Below are positions 43,201 to 56,100 of a DNA stretch of 64,000 nucleotides, piece after piece. The notes beneath the pieces were generated by a model. That model searched no databases. It had not been told where the DNA came from and worked only from the letters and a program-made list of their open reading frames with translations. Both the position numbers and the translations under genes were made by a program. The stretch's first letter is position 1, and each line of letters starts with the position of its first letter. This DNA comes from Echinarachnius parma (taxonomy: Eukaryota > Echinodermata > Echinoidea > Clypeasteroida > Echinarachniidae), in the NCBI GenBank assembly GCA_037951105.1, contig JBAMJV010008319.1:1-64000 (forward strand), given 5' to 3'.

Positions 43201-46200
43201 TGAAAAAAGTGTAAAATTGAGCGGGAAAACCTATATTATACGGTTTAGAATAACCTGTGCATAGTGACCACACAAGGGAAACAAGAAAAGTGGCCCTAGT
43301 AGACAGGTCAGCTTTATAGACAAGTTCGATAATATTGTTTTTTCTCTTCAGGGGATAACTTTTGGTGCTCACTATATAAGCAGGCTGGCTGTTATCAGGG
43401 TTTGCATATTTCCCGGACAATTGCTTATTTCCCGGACGCGCGTTTTTTTTACACGCTAGCGTAGCCATTTTCCCCAAAAACTTATGAAAACGCGCTGGTA
43501 AGCCAAGACTAGCTCGTGTGTGTTGATTTACACGCACGCCTAGCCATTTTCTCAATAAAATCGTCATTTCACACACCAAGATGACTGTGAGTGCAATGTA
43601 TCTACGCCTAGATGAATATTCCTAGTTTCATCGTCGTGGTCGTAGTCCGCATCGAAATCGGCCACTAATTAATAGTCACCCTTACCCTTGAACTTGTCTT
43701 AGCTAGATCGATGTCGCAGAGTCGCAGAGTTTGATGCATATAAATGGTATCGCTGGTCTTGGCTTACCAACGCGCTTTCACGAGTTTCTGAGGGAAATGG
43801 CCAGGCTAGCGTGTAAAAAAAGATTGTGCTTCCCGGACGGGCGGGAAATACTTGGACATACCGGTAACTACCGCCTTTTTAGCGGGAAATACCGGTAAAT
43901 ACCGGGAAATATGACTCAAGGTATAATGTAAATTGGTACATATCCCATAAAGGTGTATGCATTTTATGTTTTAACCTGAATAGGTGAATCATAAAAATTC
44001 TTAAAGGGATAGTTGAGGTTTGGTATAGAGGGCGCTACACAAAATATTTTATTTGTGAGGTAATGACAGAATGAGTGTCAAATTCGACAGAGCATACCAT
44101 TTTAATGACAGAATAAACTTTATTTGATCAAAATCGGTTCAGAAATGGCTGAAATATCCATAAACATAACCATTTGTGATAATTGTGGGGCCCCACATTT
44201 ATCCGATAATTTTGAGCCAGCTGTTCAATTTTTGTTAAATGATTCCTCTATTCAAACATTTACAAGGAGGTTTTTAAATAGTTGTTGATTATCTCTCTAT
44301 CTAATCACTATTTGAACAAAACATCACATGCACAATATTTTATTTTAAATGGTTGAAACCGATGAGTTTTAACGGCTCTTTTTGAATAATAACAGGCTTT
44401 TGACTTACTCAGTTGTCACTTTGTATTTATTTCGAGCATGGTGGAGTTATAACTATTAGTTTGTAATGTAATGATGCAGGTTTTGCTTACTAAAATTCAG
44501 TTTGACAAAAACTGTCCTCTCTTTACCAGAACTCAACTATCCATTTAATAATGTATAAACATGTCTTGTAAATTAAATTAATCATGAATCGATATTTCCT
44601 TATTTTTAACATGACACATAATATAAATAAGAAAATGTTATGGTTCAAACAAGCATTTTGACTTAAAGAGATAGTTGAGTTTTGGTAAAGAGAGTACAGT
44701 TTTGGTCAAACTGATCAAGAAGGCGCTCTCTAAAACTCATTGATTTCTACCATTTAAACAAATATATTGTGCATGTGATGTTTTGTTGAAATAGTGGTTA
44801 GATAGAGAGATAATTAATATCTATTTAAAACAATTTTATAACAGCTGGTTCAAAATTATCGAATAATTGTGGGGCTCAACAATTATTACAAATAGTTATG
44901 ATTATGGTTATTTCAGCCATTTCTAAACCGATTTTGATCAAATAAACTGTATTCTGTTATTCAAATTGTATGGTCTTTCAAATTAGACACTCATCTCACA
45001 TTATCTCACAAAAAAATTATTTTGTGTAGCGCCCTCTATACCAAAACTCAACAATCCATTTAATATTGATATGCAAGGATGCACTTGCAGACAGTGTTCA
45101 AACAAAAAACCTAGTCCTAAAGCAGGTTTGGCATATTTCCCGGATGGGTGGAAAAAACTGGGAAATCCTAGGAATTGCAGCCTTATTAGCAGAAAATACC
45201 GGGAAATACTTGGAAATATATTTGTCCACATGGGGAAGTACCAATAAACAAAACATTTAAATCTTATTACTATGACTTTTTTTACAATAAGAATCGTCTC
45301 ATCACATTGGATATCAGAGACCCCCTGACCCTTATGTTTATTCTAGCTAATTTTGTAGGGTTTGTTTGCCCGTCTAATACCATTTTCTAATTGTCGTCTA
45401 AACCAAAAGCATGTATGTATAATTTGTGTATGTATGTATCATTTTTGTCTAGAACAATCATTCTGTCTTATCAGTTCAGCTAATAAAAGTCAAGTCTATT
45501 ATAATTTTGAATATATTACATGGAACCTCATTTTGTAGCCTAAAAAGACCAATTGGACATGCAATGACCCATAAATATGTTAAACAAATTGACACATAAA
45601 CTTGCTGCTTTTCTGTCTACTGTTTGATATCATTCGGGTCTATTTTCATTGGTCTAAGTACCAAAAGCATCACGACAGCATGATTCAGACGGATTGAATA
45701 GTTTGTGTACTCTTCATTCTGTCTAATCATCAGATAATATGGTTTATAGTCTACAAATACCTACACCTCATTATAAATAAGACTAAACACAGTTAATAAT
45801 TATTGAAGAAGGCAAAGACAATGGGATTCCAACGGATTCGAACCCGAGACCTCCGGATTGCTATAGACCGGTGCTCTTACCGACTGAGCTATAGAAAACC
45901 CTCGGACGGTGCTCGTCCCTGAAACCCCTTATTACTCATATAATACAATATATTACTGGTCAGTTTCTCTATATGTTTGAATTAATTATTGAAAAAAGCT
46001 GTATCACTTCGGTGATCCCTCGCATACGGTATATCCCCAAGTGATTTGTATCCTTCGGGTTTATGTCAGGTTTATAATAGCTTCTGACCACTCTGGCAAT
46101 GAGAATTAAGGGGTTTTCAGGGACAGAGCACCGTACGAGGGTTTTCTATAGCTCAGTCGGTAAGAGCACCGGTCTAGCTATCCGGGGTCTCGGGTTCGAA

Positions 46201-47127
46201 TCCCGTTGGAATCGCCATTTTCTTTGCCTTCTTTAATCACAATATATTTCTGGTCAGTTTCTCTATATGTTTGAATTAATTATTGAAAAAAAGCTGTATC
46301 ACTTCGGTGATCCCTCGCATATATCCCCAAGTTGATTTGTATCCTTCGGGTTTATGTCAGGTTTATAATAGCTTCTGACCACTCTGGCAATGATAATTAG
46401 GGGTTTCAGGACGAGCACCGTACGAGGTTTTCTATAGCTCAGTCGGTAAGAGCACCGGTCTAGCAATCCGGAGGTCTCGGGTTCGAATCCGTTGGAATCT
46501 CATTTTCTTTGCCTTCTTTTAATCACAATATTTCTGGTCAGTTTCTCTATATGTTTGAATTAATTATTGAAAAAAGCTGTATCACTTCGGTGATCCCTCG
46601 CATATATCCCCAAGTTGATTTGTATCCTTCGGGTTTATGTCAGGTTTATAATAGCTCTGACCTCTCCGGCATTGAGAATTAAGGGGTTTCAGGGACGAGC
46701 ACCGTACGAGGGTTTTATATAGCTCAGTCGGTAAAAGCACCGTTCTTAGCACTCCGTAGGTCTCGGGTTCGAATCCCGTTGGAATCTCATTTTCTTTGCC
46801 TTCTTTTAATCACAATATATTTCTGGTCAGTTTCTCTATATGCTTGAATTATTTAATAATTATTGTTAGACAAAGTGAAATTCCAGACAGTTTATTGAAT
46901 TAGACATAATAATCCTTGTCTTTGACAAACTGGGTCCAAACAATATTATAATAAACCAACAGCCTGCTGCAGGATATTTATAAGCTCAATGTACAAAAAA
47001 ATAAATAAGAAGATGAAGTATAACAATAACAAGGCATACGGGACCCCGGGGGGGGGGGGGGGGGGTTGGGTTGGTTCTCTAAAATGTTGAAAGTACTTGG
47101 TCTCGCTTGGACTTTTTTCCAAACAAC

Positions 47128-47160
<33 letters not shown>

Positions 47161-50100
47161 TTAAAAAAATCATGGGTTCTAAGTAAAAAGTACTAAAAAC
47201 AATGGAAATAAAAAGAAGTATTGGGCATAAAATCATATTTCCCGCCTTTCTCATATTTACTGGACGGGCATCTTATTTCACGGGCGGGATTTACCGGTAT
47301 TTACCGGTATTTACCGGCGGGAATTCCCGCCACCAGTATTTCCCGGGCAACGCTGGCTTTAATATACACATGACCACTAAAACAGGTGTGACTGTACATA
47401 TTTCAAATAAGAATGTAAACAAATTAAAATAGACGTTCATACTATACATACCACTGCCATTCCATACATTGGCGGGAAAGAAGGACAGTATGAAAGAAAT
47501 AACATCATCTTCGTTGTGGAGGTGGTCAGGAACTTCTACTTCCTCTCTTTCTCTCTATTAAATGCATAAGTTAAAAAAATACCATTGATAAAAAATGATA
47601 TATTGACCTCATCACAAATGTAAACTTAAACAAATTGTACCTCAATCAAAATGAAAACAAAAGAAAGCAATAAAACAACATGTGAGGGTTTTCGCTGATA
47701 AATTTTACAGGCTGTTTGGTGTGCTAAAACAGATAATAATTCAATTTAGTGCTGTAGTGAAACGGTTACACGCAGGGGCGTAGACAACGGGGGGATGAGG
47801 GGGATGCATCCCCCGCCCCCCCCCCCCCCCCCCCCCATCTCACAAGGTGGGGGGGGGATGACAAGTACAATCATCCCCCCCAGGTTTTAGGGAAGGATAT
47901 ATATTTTTTGTGTGTATCTGTATACGAGTTGGAAAGAAAACATTAGTTTTATGAGCTAAGACTTGTTAATTATAACGTTAACAAAAAGGAATTTATACAA
48001 TCATCCACTTTCAATTTTCGCTGCGCTTCGCGCGCGAACAGATTATCTCAGTTTGTTGAGTAACTTGCGTATGGTCTGGAGTGAGCATATTGAGTTTTTT
48101 TCTGTACACCGGGCCACGTAGTTCCAGTGTAGGCTGGCATTGCTCTGGCTGCTTGTGTGACGTGCACCATTTCAAGTATATGCAAAATCTTCTCCGTGGG
48201 AGAGGGATACCCCCTCCCAAACCCTCCCTATTTGGCTCTGCCCCAGCCCTCGGTAGCGTCGCCCCTCGGGACTCATTCTTGGAAATAGTTGGATCATACA
48301 TAATGTGGTATATGGTGATATTGGAACAGTGTATGACGCTAAATATAAGTACAATATTTGTGTGTGTTTTGGGGTGCATATTTATCAGTGTGTCAATTAT
48401 TTGTTTTCTTCGTGAAAATATATTAACATTTCTGGTCGATCAAATCATAACACGCTTCCAGATACAGTCAATATTAAGCCCGAATTTCCTATCTAGGTAA
48501 GCACCAGATTGCACAATTTCAAGTCCAAAAATGCAAAAACTCCCTACCGTGGGAGGGGGGACACCCCCTCCCACACCCTCCCCCTACCTCAATCACTTCG
48601 CTCCTTGCAATGTCTCACTCTCACATCTGGCTCAAAGTTGGCAGCACTGTGAGTGTGGTTGGGCATGAGCCCCTACACACACAAAATCGTGAGCCCCCAT
48701 AGGTTTTGCCCCCCTTTTTTTTTTTTTTTTTTTGTATATAAGGAGCAAATGTGAACAATAGCCAACCAGAGTTTGAAAGGAACTCCAGAGGGCCAATCAA
48801 TGGTTCACTGCAACTCAAGTACCAAAAAAAAAAAAAAAATTTTATCTAATTAAACAAAAAATTTAAAAAAGGAACACATTTTGGGGTGAACAGGACCCCT
48901 AAAAGAAAAAAATTATAATTATTATACATTAGAAAGGAGGTAAACATGCACACGGCTTTTGAAGGCTTGGAGACCAGTAATTGAGATATTTCCAACAACC
49001 GAGTCAGGGAGACTATTCCAGATCCGCACTGCCGAGTGAATGAAACTCCTGTCCAAGGATGAGGTTTTAGCATCTGGGAGTGCAAGAGCATGGTCCGGCA
49101 TGGATGCACTAAGCCGGGTCATTCGCCGTCTTTCCAAGGAGGGAGGGAGCATGTCTCCTAGGTCTTTTGGGCAGTGTTGAGAGTGCATTTTGTACAGCAC
49201 TGACACTGCAGCTACCTGGCGTCTATGTGCTAAGCTGGGGATTGAGAGTTGGGTGCGAGCAGTGGTGTCATCAACTCCTATGATCTTAAGTGCCTTCTTT
49301 TGGACGTTGTCAAGCAGGCTAAGAGTTGATGGGGAAGCATTTGTCCAGCAGAGGGATGCATATTCCATGACGCTACGGACCTGTGCTTTGTAGACTGTGG
49401 CTCTTCCTTTACAATCGAGTTTGTTTGCCACTTTTCTCAGGGCACCAAGCTTCTGTCCCGCTCTGGTGGTAATTGCTAAGATGTGTTTAGACCAAGTAAG
49501 TTTGGAATCGAAAGTGACACCTAGGATTTCGAGCTCATGCTTTGCTGCTAGCTGGCAGTCTCCTAGATACAGGTTCAGTTCTGAAGGAGATCGCTTTCTT
49601 GAGAATGTCATGACTTTACATTTTGATGGTTCAAATGTAACCTTCCATGTGTCTGCCCATGATTTCATCCTGGTCAGGTCTCGGTTTAGGCTGGCTGCAA
49701 CATCCTCGCTAGCTTGTGGTGAAGGGATTGGGGCATAAAGTGTTGAGTCGTCAGCATACAGGTATAGCTCATTTTCGCAGACATCTACCAAATCATCAAT
49801 ATAGACAGAGAATAGAAGTGGTCCAAGTATCGACCCTTGGGGGACAGAAGCGTTGATGGAGGAAACTTCCGATGCTTGGCCTGACAGTACAACTTTTAAT
49901 GACCTATCAGATAGGTAGCTCCGCAGCCAGGTTGATAGCTTCCCACAGACACCTTTTGAAGTAAGTTTCGCAAGAAGTCCATTGTGCCAAACTTTGTCAA
50001 AGGCACCTTTTATGTCCAAGGCTACAGCACAAACTTCCTCTCCCTTGTCCAAGGTGTCATTCCATTTCTGGGATAGGATAGTGAGGAGATCACCTGTACT

Positions 50101-53100
50101 GTGGCCTGGTCGAAAGCCAAATTGTCTGTGGGATATAAGACTGTTCTGGAAGAAGTAGCTTTGGAGTTGTTGGTTCACAGCTGCTTCCATAACTTTGCTG
50201 ATGATGCTAAGCAGAGAAATTGGTCTGTATTTTGTTGGGTCAGATTTGGAGTCCCTCTTATGGATAGGTGTAACCCTGGCTGTCTTCCACTGACTTGGGA
50301 ATACCCCTTGTGAAAAGCAAAGGTGGAAGAGGCGACACAAAGGACTCGCGAGTTCTGCGCTGCACTCCTTGAGGATCCTGGCGGGAATTTCGTCTGGGCC
50401 AGTTGCCTTGTCAGGAGAAAGCTGTTTTAGGAGTCTATGTACAGCCTTAGGCTTAAACGTGATGCTGTCGATAGAGGCAGTCGTGGATTGGTCCAGATTG
50501 GGAGCAAGGTCATCTGCGTCTGGTAAGTGGCATTTCTCGGCAAATGTCTTGCAGAAGACGTCTGACTTTTCCCGTGCTGTAGTGTGGGCTTCTCCATCAT
50601 GTGCAATGACTGGGATGTCACAGTGACCAGCTCTCCCAGAGAGCAGGTTGACGACCCGCCACCACTTCTTGCTACTGAGATTGTTGTCAGTGAGGTCTTC
50701 TTTAAGTTTGCTGTCATAATTTCTTTTAGCTTCTTTCTCTACTTTATTGTAAGACTTTCTTGCTTTAGTGAAATTCTCTTTGGTAGAATCTGTCCCATGC
50801 TTCTTTAGTTCTTTGAAGATCCTGCGTTTCTTTTTAGCAGCTTTCCGGCATTCATCGTTAAACCAGGCTTTGTCACCTGGTTTTTTGGTGACAGTCTTAT
50901 TGGAAATGTATAGGTCCATGGCATCAGTGATGATCTCTGTAACCCTATTACATGCTCTTTCTGGGTCTTTTTCCTGGAATACTCCCGACCAGTTAACAGA
51001 TGTGAAGTAGCCCCTCATCTCCCAGTAGTTGGCTTTGTCGTATTGCCAGACTCTCCTCTGGTAAGGCTTATCTCTGAATGCAGCGACGTCTAGTTTTACC
51101 AGCACTGGATTGTGGTCAGAGGTGCCTACATTAGCAAGAGTAGAAGAGGAGGCAGGTATATCAGTCAGTACCAAGTCCAGTATTTGGTCCCCTCTCGTTG
51201 GCTGATTCACAATCTGGTCCAAACCGAGTCCACTTGCAATCTGTAGCATACGCCGTCCAGCAGAGTCGGTATTGCGGCTACCCAGCCAGTCCTCATGATG
51301 GACATTGAAATCGCCGACGAGCATGACACTGTGGGCTCCAAACTCTTCAATTTTTGGAATGGTGTTGGTGTCCAAATATTCTATTATGTCATTGTTAGCA
51401 CTGGGTGGTCTGTATAATGCTCCAATAAGTAACTTCTTAGACTGCAGACTTACTGACAGCCACATAAGTTCTAGGTCTTTAGGATCTCTCTGTGGGTCAT
51501 GGTGGATGGCTACTCCTTCTAGACTGTAGACCGCGATACCCCCTCCAGATGTTCCAGTTCTATCTCTGCGGCAGCACATGGTGTATCCTGGGATAGAAAT
51601 AAAGTCAGCTCCATCTTGTACTGTCGAATCAAGGAATGTCTCCACTGCGATAACTATTCTTGGCTTTTTCTCCAAACAAAGGTTGGAAAGTTCTCCAATG
51701 TTAGATCTTAAACCGCGGATGTTTACCTCCATTATAAGCAAATTTTTATCACGTGGTCGTTGGGCAGGCGTATGTCGTTTCCGATTTGATCTGTCCGTTC
51801 GAGGCTTATTTTGTCTGTTTTTGGCAACTAATAGTCGGAATACAGGAGCCGCCGACCCCTGTATCCCCCAAACACACTTGAGCAGTGCGGCAGAGGTACA
51901 CACTATACATGACCTGATCTGAAAGCATCAATTGACTCATAACAGATCGTGTTCAGAAGAACCACTTGGTCAAGGATGGGGTGATCAGTGTTTAATTGTA
52001 CCCCCACTTCCCCACTTCCCCACTTCCCTAATCAAAAACTGTTTCCGGCTCGCCGGGTCACGACCATCTTAACATCTGAGAATGCGTGTAATAAATCGAT
52101 ATAAAATAATGTGTATATCGATGGTATACTACATGTAGTCAATAGCCTACAGTTCACAAATTGGCAAAGAAATCTAGCTAAGTTCAGTTCACCTGATTTC
52201 TTGCACCTGCGCAGTTCGAGCGAGTTGTCAGTAAGAAATTCCGAAATTGTCAGCGCAATTATTTTGCTGATTTTGCAGGCATTTGTTCTCGAATATGTTT
52301 CAAAAGCCATGTAAACATGCAAGTAAATTAACAGGCTATTAATGGTCTACCGTAGGTTCGATCGTACGAATCTTTCATTTTCGTTATTTTTCTGAACTTT
52401 TGATTGTGCATGTTTTCATCCCGCGCGAAGTTGAGGAATTACAAGGGTAACTTTCTCATAAAAGGACAACAGTACTAGTGCATCTTATGTTCCCTTTTTA
52501 AAAAGACGTACGACCGCCAACATTCCGGAAGGCTAGAAAATCAGTTACTTGTTCGGTTAACAGGTTTTTGCCGTCGGTTAACCGGCTTTCAAAATAGCCG
52601 ACTTACCATAGCACTAATCAATAATAGAAAATAAATGATGTTTTTATATTTCCTTGCATTGTAACCATATAACAGACACATAATGCAATCTCCTCTTTCA
52701 AGTATACTTGTGTGCAATTAAGTCTGAATATTAAAATCATTAATGCAGGTAAATGTAGTCTTTTGGGGATAATATATTAAACTTAAATTTAAAAGAATAT
52801 AAGCTTTGCCTACCTTGGGATTATGCGCAGATCTGGTAGTTCCACCAGTCACTGCTGAGTCAGTCTGTCGTCTTGGACCAATGAAGGCCGGCTTGCTTGA
52901 CTGGTAACCAGTGCGAGGATCGGCCGAATGTCTCCTTTCCTTTGGAGGGTTTGGATATCTTTGTCTTGGATCTCTGTGCCTTCCTTGTTGGGGCATTACA
53001 ACCTGAGCAGCCTTCCTTGTAGGTGATAATGCAAGTACTTTCTTCTGTGCCATTACTGAAGACACGTCCTTTGTTCCTGATGAAATCGAACCAACTCCAT

Positions 53101-56100
53101 TTTTAAGAAACTGTTGTGTGGTGCATTCCACAGATGTTGTTCTTGTAAGAAACACCGTTTTCCTGTTTTTAGTCTTTGAAGGTGCGTCCTTTGTCGCAAG
53201 AGGAACAAACCCAACTTGAGGATCAACTTTTGTTAGGTTCTTACTTGGGTGATCTGGATGGCAATTCCCATGTTTTTCCTTTGTTGATGGTGGATGTAAC
53301 TTCTCCTTGTGTCCCTTCTCTGCTTCAGGTGTCAAACGACCAGCTGATGATGTGGAAGAAGAAGAACCTGGACCCGTTGTAGAAGATGTTGAGTCCCTTG
53401 AGTGATTACCGTTCGGTAATGAGTAGTATTGTCCACTGGCGTCCGATAGCCTTAATCTGAGCGGAGGGCATTTCTTGTTGCCTTCAGGTGATTCTGTCTT
53501 GCGTGTTGGTGAAGTAAATTCATTGTGAACTTGTACAGTTACAACAGTTGAAGCATCAGCTCTGATCTTTGAACCAGGTTCAACATTTTGCAAGATCTCT
53601 GGATGAGTATCCATGTCCACTGGAGGTTTGTCTCTCTTTCTGATTTTCGTATTCCCTGTTAAGGATGATGATCCACCTGGGCTGGTCCTTGAAGATGACA
53701 ACGCCATTTTTCTTTTCAGCCCAGAACTCCTCCCCTTGTTTGGAGACTGCGTTGTGTCAGAAGCCTTGTCATCTTGGTGCTCATGCATTGTAGAACTCCC
53801 CTTTGGGTTGATCTTGGGATCCTCCTGAATTAAAGTCTTTGTTTGCACCATTTCTTGTTCTTGTGCATGAATATGTGTATCTTTGCCTGACTTTGACATA
53901 GCATTGAGCACAGGTTTTGATTTCAGGACTGATTTTGATTTGTGCCTCTCGTTGTCCACACCCTGATCAGTCGATTTTCCACTCAAACTAGCCATGGTTG
54001 GTTTCTGGTGATTCCCATGGTCTTTACCTGGGATGAGATTTTCCTTTTCCCCTTTGTGCTTATCAACCGACTTAGAAATGTTTCTTGCAGGAATATTATT
54101 TTGGGGGAATGAAACAACCTGAGCAGTCTTCCTTGTATGTGATAATACCTTCTTATGTGCCATCACTGAAGACATGTCATCCATTGTTCCTGGTGAAATA
54201 GACCCAACTCCATCTCTAAGGAACTGCTGCGTGGCGGATACCACTGGTTCTGTTCTTGTAAGAGACGCCGTTTTCCTGTTTTCAGTCTTTGAATGTGTGT
54301 CCTTTGTCGCAAGCTCAACTTGAGGATCCATTCCTGTCAGGTTCTTACTTGACGGTTGCCCTGGGTGGCAATTTGAAGGCTTTCCCTTTGTTGATGGTGG
54401 ATGTAACTTCTCCTTGTGTCCCTTCTCTGCTTCAGTGGTCGAGCCTACAACTGATGATGTGGAAGAAGAAGAAACTGGACCCGTTGTTGAAGATGTTGAG
54501 TCACTTAGGTGATTACCATTTGATAATGGGTGCAATTGACCAATGTCCTTCAATAGCCTTAATTTGAGTGGAGAGAATTTCAGGCTGCCTTTAGGTGATT
54601 CTGTCTTGCGTGTAGGTGATGTAAATTTATTGTGAACTTGTACGGTTACAGAAGTTGAAGTATCGGCTCTGATCTTCGAACTGGGACCGACACTTTGCAA
54701 GTTCTCCGATTGAGTATCCATGTTCGCTGAGGGTTTGTCTTCCTTTCTGATATGTGTATTTTCCGTTTTAGATGATGAATCACCTGGGCTGGCCCTTGAA
54801 GATGACAATGATATTTTTCTTTTAATCCCAGAACTTCTTTTGTTGTTCGGAGGCTGAGCTATTTCAGAAGCCTCGTTGTCTTGGTGTTCATTCGTCGTAG
54901 AAGTCTCCGTTGGGTGGATTTGTAGAACATCCTGGTTTGAATTCTTTGTTTGCACCATTCCTTGTTCATGTCGATGAACATGTGTTTCCTTTCCGGAACT
55001 TGACATAGGATTAAGACCCTGCTCTTCTGCTTCTTCGCTCTCTTCATTAGATACATGTGAACAATCATCCAACATTTGCATCTCATCAGGTTCCATGCTG
55101 GTGCTATCCAAGATCTCATCTGCACTCTCCTGATGGATATGCACGTCTGGATACACATACTGTGACATGCAACCTGGTCTTATGAAGACATCCTCCTCAC
55201 TGATAAAGCTGTTTGCGCTTGATGCTCTCGAATCAGCAGTTTTAAATCCCTGTATATTCCACTCTTCTTCATCCTTCTTGCTTTCATCATTGCCATTCAT
55301 GTCTACACTGAGGACACCGTCTTGCTCCTTATTCTCAAAAGCATTGCCAAGCTCACTTGTACCACTTGCTGCTTCATGCTGAAGGTCATCAGACTCTAGT
55401 TGACCATTATCCTCATCCGACATATTTTCCAGCATTTCATTATCACCGTCTCCACCATCAGTGATGTCATCCTTATCCATGCCAGTATCAATGCTGCTCA
55501 AATACTCCCGTTCACCCGACATACTTCCCGGTCCATCATCATCATCATTGGTGCTTTCCGGTTCCATGAAAACAGACTTTGTCCCGATATCCTTACTGTT
55601 AGGTTCTTCCCACTCTAGTTCTGGAGAGAAAGCTTGTGTACAGGGTGCATCGTTTACTCCTGATCTTATTTCATTCTCATCCGACATCATCCCTGGTGAA
55701 AAAGGCTGTGTTTCTGACAAATAGCTGCCCTGGGGATCGCTTTTGATCGTTACATCTACTGGTAAATAAGGCTGTGTTACTGTGAAATGGCAGTCTACAG
55801 AATCACTGTTGTTTGTTTCATCTACTGAACAATTGTTCCTGCTGTCGTTTTCTGAAGCAGTGTTTCTGGTTGTGTTGCATTCCGTCTGTTTCACAAAGCT
55901 GAGGGAATAGTCTGGCAAGTCAGAGTCATCAATATCCTCATGAAGGTAGTCTAGTAAAGACTTCCCAGACCCTGCCTGCTCTTGATCGAATGCCATGGCA
56001 TCCAAAGGAGATCTGCCTGGAATGTCCTTGTCATCCTGGTCTTGTCTAAATGATCTTTTCTTGTGTGCGTCAAACTGTGTTTTGTCTTTACCACTGTTTT

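Noticed and set aside
45826..46790. Functional tRNA genes
   Set aside because: A and B boxes are good, but the acceptor stems do not pair and the copies sit in a SINE array.
46946..47254. 102-codon ORF with poly-Gly and poly-Pro
   Set aside because: It reads through the G and C homopolymer runs.
49190..51922. Plus-strand ORFs of 67-114 codons
   Set aside because: They are antisense to the intact LINE ORF.
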